A stretch of DNA of 25,310 bases, taken from contig CAYONM010000029.1 of the NCBI GenBank assembly GCA_964405325.1, positions 1 to 25,310 of the forward strand. The letters are read 5' to 3'. The stretch comes from CAYONM01 sp964405325 (GTDB lineage: Bacteria > Planctomycetota > UBA11346). Positions 15,152 through 24,468 of this stretch are shown here, one piece after another (positions within the stretch are counted from its first letter, which is position 1; each line of letters begins with the position of its first letter). The notes under the pieces are model-generated. The model saw nothing but the letters and a program-made list of their open reading frames with translations. It had not been told where the DNA came from and ran no database searches. The position numbers and the translations under genes are program-made.

Positions 15152-17977
15152 TTATCCGATAGTCGGTACCGCTTGGGCGATCAGTTCGTCCACTGCTGCC
15201 AGGGCTGTTGGCAAGGCATCAGAATCCTTGCCGCCGGCCTGGGCGATCTGGGGCTTGCCGCCGCCACCACCACCTACCATACGCGCCAATTGGCCAACTA
15301 AAACACCTGCTTTCAGCCCGCGCTCGATCCAGTCATCACTCACCGAAGCAACCAGCAGGGCTTTGCCGCCCAGGCGCGATCCGAGTACGATGACGGCTGA
15401 GGGGCAGCGTTGCCGCAAGGCCTCCAGGGCCTGCCGGAGGGCCTTGGCGTCCACCGGCAATTCGGCGGTCAAAACCGGAACCTCACCCACTTGCCGCAGC
15501 TGCTCCGCCAGGGAGTCCACCGCGTCTACTGCGGCTCGGGCCTGTTGCTCGTCATAGCGCCGTTGCAGGATCTTGACCGCCTTTTGGGCTTCCGCTACCC
15601 GGGCGGCAACGCCGTTTGCTTGCAGTTCCGGCGGCTGCTCGTCGATGGCTCGAGCCGCCTGTTGTAGTTGCTGTACGACTCCGGTGACTCGGTCCACCAG
15701 TTCCATGCCGGTGGCTTTGAATTGCCGGGTGAGACCGGGCAGTTCGTTTGGGTTACCCTGGGCTAGGCCGAGCGGCCGCGCGCAGGCGTCGATGACATCC
15801 TGTTCCTGGCGTTGCCGTTGTTCGGCGGCTTCACCGGCCACCGCGACGATGCGGCGGATGCCGGCGGCGACCGCTTCATCGCGGACGATGCGGAAAGCGC
15901 CAATGTCCGCCGTATTGCCGACATGACAGCCGCCGCAGAGCTCGACGCTGCAGCTGGGCTGGCCCATGCTGACGACGCGCACCACATCGCCGTATTTCTC
16001 ACCGAATTGCGCCTTGGCGCCGCGGTTACGGGCTTCGTCAATGGCGAGTTCCTCGACCTGGACGGCTTGCGCTGAAGCGATGTGTTTGCAGACCCAGTCC
16101 TGCACCGCCTGCAATTGCTTGGTGCTGGGGGCGGCCGGGTTGTTGTAGTCGAAACGCAACTGCTCGGCGCGGACCTCTGACCCCTGCTGTTCGATGTGGT
16201 CGCCGAGCAGTTCGTACAGGGCCGCGTGCAGCAGATGGGTGGCGCTGTGGTGGCGTGTGATGGCAGCGCGACGGCCCTGATCAATCTCGGCCAGCACCGG
16301 GCCGGGGACGGCGGTGCCGTCGACCACGTGGCCTTCATGGATGAACAAGCCATCGTCCTTGACGGTCTGTTCGATGCGGATCTGGAAGCCATCGCCGGTC
16401 AGAAAGCCGGTATCGCCCATCTGGCCGCCACTTTCGCCATAAAAGGGGGTCTGATCTAACGCAACCCGCACCGCGCTGCGGGCGGGCGCGGTTTGGACCT
16501 CGCGTCTGTCCAGTTCCAGCAGGGTGATGGTGGCGCGTTGTTTGCCCGACTGATAGCCGACGAAATCGGTCTCGCCCAAGCGTGGCTTGGCTTCCTGTAG
16601 GGCGGTGGAGGTGAAGACATCGACGGACTTCGAGTTGGAGATGGCGGTGAACGCCGCCCAGCGTTTCTGATACTGCTCTTCATCGATGCGCAGCCCCTCT
16701 GCTGCCACCAGTTCGTGGATCAGTTCCTTGGGGAAGCCGTGCGTGGTGAACAGCTCGAAGGCATCATCGCCGGAAAAAACCTGTTCGCCAGCCGTGTGGT
16801 GTCGTTCCAGGGCGCGTTGCAGTAGCTCCAGGCCCTTGCGCAGGGTCTTGCGGAAATTGCGCTCCTCGGCCTCCAGGGTCTGCATGCTCAAATCGCGGCG
16901 GCGAGCGATTTCCGGATAGCTGGCGCCCATGGCCTCAATCACCGCCGGGATGATTTCGTGCAGGCGCGCTGCTTCGACCCCCAGCTTGTCGATATCCAGG
17001 GTCGCGCGACGGATCAGGCGACGGACCACATAGCCACGGCCGGTATTTCCGGGCAGGGCGCCATCGCTGATGCAGAAAGTGACGGCCCGGACATGGTCGG
17101 CAATCCGCCGGATGAGCGCATTGCGTTCCTCTTCACGGCTCGCGGCTGCAGCGTTCATGACGTAGGGCTGTTCGGTGACTCGGCCGACCTCTTGCACGAT
17201 GGTCTGCAGCAGATCGATGTCGAAATTGTTGGTCTTTCCTTGCACCACGCAGGCTAGGCGTTCCAGGCCCATGCCGGTGTCGATATTCTGGCGGCCCAGC
17301 TCTTCCAGTGTGTATCGGCCATCGACCTTCGGTTCGGTGACATTGAACTGCGGAAACACGCAATTCCAAACCTCGACGAAGCGACCCGAATCCTTGGTCA
17401 GGTTGTCTTCGGGATCGTCGTTGGTCTGGAAATCCCAGAAGATCTCCGAGCAGCAGCCACCAGGGCCGAGGGGGCCTTCGGCGGGGGCATCAGCCGGCCA
17501 GAAGTTGTCGCTGTCACCCATGCGGAAGATGCGCGAGCGTGGCAGGCCGATATCCTTTTCCCAGATGTCCCAGGCTTCGTTGTCGATGGTATGAACCGAG
17601 ACCGACAGCCGTTCCGGATCCAAACCGATCACCTCGGTCAGGAATTCCCAGGCCCAGTGGATGGTCTCGTGCTTGAAGTAATCGTTGAAAGAAAAGTTTC
17701 CCAGCATTTCGAAAAAGGTGTGGTGCCGGGGGGTGCGACCGACCTGCATGATATCGTTGGTGCGGATGCACTTCTGGCAGGTCACCGCCCGGGAAAAGGG
17801 GAGGTAGCCGCGGCCGAGGAACATGTCCTTGAATTGCGCCATGCCGGCAACGGTAAACAGGATGGTTGGATCATTGGCCGGTACCAGCGAAGCGCTCGGA
17901 TGGTGCACGCACTGCTTAGCGGTGAAAAAGTCGATAAAGGCTTGGCGCAACTCATTGGTAGTAAACGGCTTCGACAT
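15152..17977 (-). CDS. alaS: Alanyl-tRNA synthetase
   Basis: AlaRS charges tRNA-Ala and clears mischarged serine or glycine. The start at 17977 (941 residues, MSKPFTTNELRQAF) is chosen because GAGGAG lies six to seven bases upstream; 23 extra codons to 18046 are non-coding. The class II catalytic part holds HHTFFEMLGNFSFNDYFK at 85-102, then the tRNA-recognition helices. The editing domain shows HHSATHLLH (H577, H581) with C681 and H685 in CGGCHVG, the zinc site. The C-Ala domain at the end has the glycine-rich run GGGGGGKPQIAQAGGKD. The protein is slightly longer than E. coli AlaRS (876 residues). It is directly followed by the EI-type gene. Confidence 0.97.
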   Translation of the reverse strand: MSKPFTTNELRQAFIDFFTAKQCVHHPSASLVPANDPTILFTVAGMAQFKDMFLGRGYLPFSRAVTCQKCIRTNDIMQVGRTPRHHTFFEMLGNFSFNDYFKHETIHWAWEFLTEVIGLDPERLSVSVHTIDNEAWDIWEKDIGLPRSRIFRMGDSDNFWPADAPAEGPLGPGGCCSEIFWDFQTNDDPEDNLTKDSGRFVEVWNCVFPQFNVTEPKVDGRYTLEELGRQNIDTGMGLERLACVVQGKTNNFDIDLLQTIVQEVGRVTEQPYVMNAAAASREEERNALIRRIADHVRAVTFCISDGALPGNTGRGYVVRRLIRRATLDIDKLGVEAARLHEIIPAVIEAMGASYPEIARRRDLSMQTLEAEERNFRKTLRKGLELLQRALERHHTAGEQVFSGDDAFELFTTHGFPKELIHELVAAEGLRIDEEQYQKRWAAFTAISNSKSVDVFTSTALQEAKPRLGETDFVGYQSGKQRATITLLELDRREVQTAPARSAVRVALDQTPFYGESGGQMGDTGFLTGDGFQIRIEQTVKDDGLFIHEGHVVDGTAVPGPVLAEIDQGRRAAITRHHSATHLLHAALYELLGDHIEQQGSEVRAEQLRFDYNNPAAPSTKQLQAVQDWVCKHIASAQAVQVEELAIDEARNRGAKAQFGEKYGDVVRVVSMGQPSCSVELCGGCHVGNTADIGAFRIVRDEAVAAGIRRIVAVAGEAAEQRQRQEQDVIDACARPLGLAQGNPNELPGLTRQFKATGMELVDRVTGVVQQLQQAARAIDEQPPELQANGVAARVAEAQKAVKILQRRYDEQQARAAVDAVDSLAEQLRQVGEVPVLTAELPVDAKALRQALEALRQRCPSAVIVLGSRLGGKALLVASVSDDWIERGLKAGVLVGQLARMVGGGGGGKPQIAQAGGKDSDALPTALAAVDELIAQAVPTIG

Positions 17978-18067
17978 CCAGGACTCCTCTTCGGCGCGAC
18001 CCGGGTTCCAGGCCGGGACACCACCATCCGTGCGGCCGAACCGCACAGGCTGCGCAGACTAGGGCTG

Positions 18068-18103
18068 CGGTCAAAGCCTCGCAAGCGATTAGCCTCTTGA
18101 CCG
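18068..18103. promoter_or_regulatory. Dyad element between alaS and tRNA-Pro
   Basis: CGGTCAA (18068-18074) and its complement TTGACCG (18097-18103) flank a 22-base spacer that also repeats AGCCTC directly. It sits in the divergent gap between alaS and the tRNA, and TTGACC on the plus arm overlaps the possible tRNA promoter. It could be an operator or a structured alaS leader; chance is not excluded. Confidence 0.25.
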
Positions 18104-18124
18104 ATGTCCCCCATTTTCTAAAAA
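18097..18124 (+). promoter_or_regulatory. Possible promoter of tRNA-Pro
   Basis: TTGACC (18097-18102), a 16-base spacer and TAAAAA (18119-18124) lie on the plus strand about 68 bases before the tRNA. The -35 is close to consensus (five of six), the -10 is weaker (four of six). Confidence 0.33.
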
Positions 18125-18191
18125 CCTCCCCCTCGCCAAAGCCGGCTATCAAGTCCCGGCGGCTTGCTCATTGTGACAACGAAAGCCATCA

Positions 18192-18270
18192 CGGACCGTA
18201 GCTCAGCCTGGATTAGAGCGCTACCTTGGGGTGGTAGAGGTCGCTGGTTCGAATCCAGTCGGTCCGACCA
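18192..18270 (+). tRNA. tRNA-Pro, anticodon GGG
   Basis: All arms pair: acceptor CGGACCG with CGGTCCG, D arm GCTC/GAGC, anticodon stem CTACC/GGTAG around the loop TTGGGGT (anticodon GGG, reading CCC and CCU), T arm GCTGG/CCAGT (one G-U) around TTCGAAT, discriminator A and an encoded CCA at 18268-18270. It is the only plus-strand gene supported here. Its 3' half is overlapped in antisense by the recombinase pseudogene, which marks it as the integration target of the island to its right. Confidence 0.95.
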
Positions 18271-18937
18271 AATGAGACAGAAGGCCCTTCGATCAATGCA
18301 TCGAAGGGCTTTCTGCTTTCTGGGTCAAGAGTTACGTCGTCCAAGGTGAAGTTCAAAAACACCAGATCGAGAATTCGACGTTTTTCAGGAGCATCTGCTG
18401 CAAGCCATTTGTCCACAAGGGCTTGGCTGAGTTTAAACGCTTTTATCGCTGTATCGCAGCTCTCCTCAAGATGAGCCTCCAGGGAGGCTATCCTGCTTCG
18501 TATCTGGTCATGCCTGGAACGGAGCCCTGCCACCTGCTCTTGGTAGACCTCTGGAATAAGGTCGTCGTATTCCCCGCTCAGCTTGGCTTCGAGCAGCTTG
18601 CCCTGTTGCTTCTGGATACGCGTCGTCTGATTGCGGAGCTGGGCCAGCTCTTTGGTCATGACTTCCCGTTCGCTGAGTGCCGACTTCTGAATGAGATCCC
18701 GAAACCACTGCCTCGTTTCACCATGTCGGAGAATGACCTGCGCGCCTTGCTCTTGAATGCTGACTCGGCAACACTCCAGCAATAGTTTTCAGGGACTGCA
18801 CCACCAAGTTTGGTGGCGTAAGCATGAATCTTCTCAACCTGGACCTTGAGGCTGTAGCCCTCCCTCTCCTGTTCAGTGGAAGATACACGAGCAAACCCAA
18901 GGTATTGTTTGCAGGAAGTGTGCTTGGCCTTTGCCAT
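18213..18937 (-). pseudogene. Large serine recombinase (integrase), internally deleted and frameshifted
   Basis: Large serine recombinases integrate mobile elements at specific sites. The first part (18937 to about 18720) gives YLGFARVSS, with the nucleophile region of the resolvase domain, then EREGYSLKVQVEKIHAYA and AESAFKSKARRSFSDMV. The frame then drifts to nonsense, while the -1 frame from about 18720 on supplies a family-type C-terminus: ETRQWFRDLIQKS, a long coiled-coil segment, KAFKLSQALVDKWLAAD, FLNFTLDDVTL and RKPFDALIEG. The centre of the catalytic domain and the zinc-ribbon part, some 250-300 residues, are missing. The frame ends in TAA at 18215-18213, inside the D loop of tRNA-Pro read backwards. 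ATG 18937 overlaps the preceding stop (TGATG), so it was coupled to the defence genes before it. It is very unlikely to be active. Confidence 0.82.
18279..18314 (+). terminator. Intrinsic terminator of tRNA-Pro
   Basis: A 15-base-pair stem with one G-U pair (AGAAGGCCCTTCGAT, six-base loop, ATCGAAGGGCTTTCT) begins eight bases after the CCA and is followed by the T-rich GCTTTC. On the other strand the same bases encode part of the recombinase C-terminus. Confidence 0.65.
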
Positions 18938-19359
18938 CACGGTTCACCGGAAAGCAATATGCGGCGGGAGTTCTGTATTATTTCCAGAGCGTCCTTCGTG
19001 CGCAGTCGAAGGACATATTCACGCTGCCAGACGCTCAGCGCACGATGAAGCTCATCTGGACTCAGGCGCTGTTCACCACGCGGACAAGACCAATCGAAGG
19101 ATTCGACGAAACGTGCATAGGCGTCCCTCAGATAATCGTCGGGCTTGCCTTGAATCTCACCAGTCGATTCCATCCAGAGCCGCTGAATGACAAACGGGAA
19201 GCGATTGTCATCAACATGCTCAACCAAGACAGATTTGGCCCATGCCTCGAACTCAGGGTAGAAAATATCGATCTCTGCAAAGATCGAGCGCAGCTGATCT
19301 GCGAGCCGCTTCTTCAATTTCGGATCAACGGGCTTTCCCCGGCCTTCGACGCTGTTCAT
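18937..19359 (-). CDS. Hypothetical protein, coupled to AbiH-like gene and recombinase
   Basis: I do not recognise this family. ATG at 19359 (140 residues) overlaps the AbiH-like stop as ATGA; a GTG at 19377 with GGGAGG too close (three bases) would add six residues. The protein is soluble, helical and charged, rich in aromatic residues (IFYPEFEAWAKSVL, YLRDAYARFVESFDW), with no membrane segment, no signal and no catalytic motif I can name. It ends in TGA overlapping the recombinase ATG. Its base composition looks lower in GC than the core genes, like that of its two neighbours. Position between an abortive-infection-type gene and an integrase suggests a defence partner or cargo gene, but no function is visible. 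Confidence 0.6.
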   Translation of the reverse strand: MNSVEGRGKPVDPKLKKRLADQLRSIFAEIDIFYPEFEAWAKSVLVEHVDDNRFPFVIQRLWMESTGEIQGKPDDYLRDAYARFVESFDWSCPRGEQRLSPDELHRALSVWQREYVLRLRTKDALEIIQNSRRILLSGEP

Positions 19360-19778
19360 AGCCTGAGCATAGTCCACAAACCTCCCTCAGCCAACAGGTC
19401 CCTGTCACACTTCGGTCGAAGGGCTATGGATGGCTGAATGCCTGCAAGGTCTATGGACTCGATCCATTGCTCGAACTCGCCGCGCAATTGCTCGACCATG
19501 TCCTCGGCCTCATCCACCATAGCATCTGCAACCCCCGCCGCCTCACCCCAACTCTCGGCATCGTCATTGAGGCAATGGCAATCGTACCAGATACCATCAT
19601 CAAAGTGGCCAAGTTTATTCTCGAAGTCCCACCACATCCAGTCGTCATCCAAGTCGAAGTAGAAATACTCTTCGAGAAGAGATAGCCGATCCCTGGCATG
19701 GTCTCGAAACCGCAGATAGCTTGTTGGCAGGCCGTGGGCGAGATCGAAGCCATTGCCGATGATATAGAGCACGCTCAC
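19356..19778 (-). CDS. AbiH-like protein, short or truncated
   Basis: AbiH proteins cause abortive infection in phage-attacked cells; the mechanism is poorly known. The N-terminal hallmark is plain: VLYIIGNGFDLAHGLPTSY, followed by the usual acidic, aromatic run (FYFDLDDDWMWWDFENKL) and FEQWIESI. The protein stops at about 140 residues, whereas AbiH members are commonly around 300 or more and carry a later LNFNYTDT-type segment, not seen here or in the next gene. GTG at 19778 is taken as start, with GGGGA six bases before it and the hsdR stop ten bases away; an earlier GTG at 19808 overlaps hsdR. It may be a truncated remnant or a naturally split system with the next gene. Confidence 0.62.
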   Translation of the reverse strand: MSVLYIIGNGFDLAHGLPTSYLRFRDHARDRLSLLEEYFYFDLDDDWMWWDFENKLGHFDDGIWYDCHCLNDDAESWGEAAGVADAMVDEAEDMVEQLRGEFEQWIESIDLAGIQPSIALRPKCDRDLLAEGGLWTMLRL

Positions 19779-19788
19779 CTCATGTCCC

Positions 19789-22919
<3,131 letters not shown>

Positions 22920-22923
<4 letters not shown>

Positions 22924-23090
22924 GGGGCTTTCTCGTCGGGATCGTCGCCGATGGCGAGCATCTCCTCGCGCGTGGCGGGGACACCACCGTTGGCGATCGC
23001 CCACTCGCGCCACTGTTTGCCAAAATCGCTGGTGTTCGTCTGGCCGCTGCACTCGGCCCCGTCTTGGCTGGCGGTGTCATCTGACGCCAT
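22920..23090 (-). CDS. Small acidic protein of unknown function, coupled to hsdR
   Basis: A 56-residue frame starts with ATG at 23090, preceded by AAAGGAGG six bases away, one of the best ribosome binding sites in the window, and ends in TGA overlapping the hsdR start (ATGA). A longer frame to 23156 lacks such support. The protein has about twelve acidic against four basic residues, with a serine/threonine/glutamine-rich first half and a helical second half (DFGKQWREWAIANGG, then TREEMLAIGDDPDEK). No known domain is recognised, and it lacks the S/TxxxE(G/N) inhibitory motif of Fic antitoxins. It may assist HsdR translation, or act as a small partner or modulator of the restriction complex; both are inference. 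Confidence 0.65.
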
Positions 23091-23145
23091 CATCGCCCTC
23101 CTTTTGCGGCCCGGCTTGTGCCTCATGGACGATTGACAAACGCCA

Positions 23146-23201
23146 TTGTGCATCATTCATAGCCATTCCGTGATGCACAAAGTCAGTTGTGCGTCGTTCA
23201 T
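23146..23201. promoter_or_regulatory. Array of three alternating TTGTGCATCA half-sites
   Basis: TTGTGCATCA at 23146-23155 is matched by its perfect complement TGATGCACAA at 23171-23180, and by a second forward copy TTGTGCGTCG at 23187-23196 (two changes). Sites two and three form a compact dyad with six bases between the arms. The copies belong to an imperfect 41-base tandem duplication that keeps ATGAAYGAYGCACAA. Position between fic and the small gene-hsdR pair suggests operators for a regulator of the restriction genes. TATGAA on the minus strand nearby might be a -10, without a good -35. Confidence 0.5.
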
Positions 23202-23206
23202 GTCCC

Positions 23207-24328
23207 TCAAAACACATCCCGCCCCTCCGCGATGTTGAGCAACTCCCGGAAGGCCAATACGGCAGGCCGGCGTCCACTCGCGGGGGTCAGCTCGCGGAAG
23301 AAACCATCGTCGCGCAGGACCCGAAGGATGCGTTGGGCCGTGGGCGTTGGGATGCCGTCCTGGTGGGTGAAGTCAGACGCCTTGAAGACAGGCCGGTTGA
23401 AGAGGAAGTCCAGGCCCAGGATGCCGTACTGGCTGTGCGTCAGTTGCACGATTGCCGCCTTCTTCGCCTCATAGAGGTCCATGATCGCACGGGCCTTGGC
23501 GGTGTTGTCTTCTGCCTGGTGGATCATCGCCTCCAGGAAGTAGTGGCACCAGCCGGTCCAATCGCCATCGCGCGAGATCGCCAGCAGGTGGTCGTAATAG
23601 GCATCGCGGTGGGCCTCGATGTAGGCCGAGATGTAGAACGCCGGGCGCTGGAGCAGGCCCCGTGCGACCAAAAACAAGGGCGCCAGCATACGCCCCAGGC
23701 GACCGTTGCCGTCGTAGAAGGGGTGCAGGGCCTCGAACTCGGCATGGACGATGGCCAACTGCACCAGGGGGTCGGCAACCGTGTCGTCGTGCAGATAGCG
23801 TTCCCACGCCGCCATCCCTTCGGGCAGCTGCTGAGGAGCGATGGGCACGAAGCGGGCGGTCTCCTGCGTGCAGCCGTGTGGGCCAATCCAGTTCTGGGTG
23901 CTGCGATACTGCCCCGGCGCCTTGTGAGTACCGCGTACGCCCTCCATCAGCACCGAGTGAGCGGCCTTGATGACCCGGCCGCAGAGCGGCAGACTGTCCA
24001 GTTGGTCGATGGCCAGCCACAGGGCCCTGCGGTAGTTGAGCACCTCCTGGATGTCATGGCGGCGATGCTCGTCCACATCGTCAGACAGGGCCCCGGCGTC
24101 CAACTCCAGCACCTCGCCCAGAGTGGCCTGAGTGCCCTCGATGCGTGAAGACAGCACCGCCTCCTGAAAGGTCAGCGGCGAGAGCAGCACCATGGGATTG
24201 GGGACGGCAGACAAGACGCCGTCGAAGCGGGCGAGTGCCGTCGCCGCCGGGTTGAGCAGCGGGACGAGTTGGTTCCAGTCGAGGGTGTCCGGCGGGAAGT
24301 TGCCGCTGTGGTAGGTGACGGGGCTCAT
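23207..24328 (-). CDS. Fic domain protein (likely AMP-transferase), class II self-inhibited
   Basis: Fic proteins usually transfer AMP from ATP to a hydroxyl on a target protein. ATG at 24328 overlaps the preceding small gene's stop (ATGA), with AGGGG eight bases upstream; 373 residues. The active motif HPFYDGNGRLGR is complete at 202-213, with the catalytic H202. The flap that holds the target is seen in PGQYRSTQNWIG (138-149). An inhibitory helix, S60-S-R-I-E64-G65, fits (S/T)xxxE(G/N) in the N-terminal position, so the protein restrains itself (class II) and needs no separate antitoxin. The last 60 or so residues look like a winged helix (PTPTAQRILRVLRDDGFF), which may bind DNA and could recognise the repeats just downstream of the gene. 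Its place between hsdS and hsdR suggests a role tied to restriction. Confidence 0.92.
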   Translation of the reverse strand: MSPVTYHSGNFPPDTLDWNQLVPLLNPAATALARFDGVLSAVPNPMVLLSPLTFQEAVLSSRIEGTQATLGEVLELDAGALSDDVDEHRRHDIQEVLNYRRALWLAIDQLDSLPLCGRVIKAAHSVLMEGVRGTHKAPGQYRSTQNWIGPHGCTQETARFVPIAPQQLPEGMAAWERYLHDDTVADPLVQLAIVHAEFEALHPFYDGNGRLGRMLAPLFLVARGLLQRPAFYISAYIEAHRDAYYDHLLAISRDGDWTGWCHYFLEAMIHQAEDNTAKARAIMDLYEAKKAAIVQLTHSQYGILGLDFLFNRPVFKASDFTHQDGIPTPTAQRILRVLRDDGFFRELTPASGRRPAVLAFRELLNIAEGRDVF

Positions 24329-24468
24329 GTCGGCGCCCCTGCTTGAACGGCGTAAGCATTGCCATGGCTGGCGGTGTGGCGATGCTGCCATAAGCTCGTC
24401 TGCCAGGTGTAGAAGGAGTACACGGGGCCGTCCGTCAGGGGCGGCCCTAGCTTTTGGTGACTGCTCAT
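24325..24468 (-). CDS. Previously overlooked 47-residue gene nested between hsdS and fic
   Basis: ATG at 24468 overlaps the hsdS stop (ATGA) and TGA at 24327-24325 overlaps the fic start (ATGA), so the frame fills the hsdS-fic gap exactly. GGAGG lies seven bases before the ATG. The product begins MSSHQKLGPPLTDG, has an aromatic centre (VYSFYTWQTSLWQHRH) and ends HGNAYAVQAGAPT. It has no signal peptide, membrane segment or motif I recognise, and lacks the Fic-inhibitory S/TxxxE(G/N) pattern. Exact double coupling plus a strong ribosome binding site make translation likely; function is unknown. A role only as a translational bridge between hsdS and fic is the main alternative. Confidence 0.66.
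   Translation of the reverse strand: MSSHQKLGPPLTDGPVYSFYTWQTSLWQHRHTASHGNAYAVQAGAPT

Noticed and set aside
18700..18740. Programmed -1 frameshift joining the two recombinase frames
   Set aside because: No slippery heptamer is present and most of the catalytic domain is missing whichever frame is used.
22924..23052. N-terminal extension of hsdR
   Set aside because: It overlaps the small acidic gene in another frame and lacks HsdR-like sequence; the ATGA-coupled start at 22923 fits the family better.
23133..23160. Plus-strand TTGACA in the fic-hsdR spacer as a promoter
   Set aside because: It would drive transcription against fic, no -10 at the right distance is convincing, and there is no plus-strand gene.
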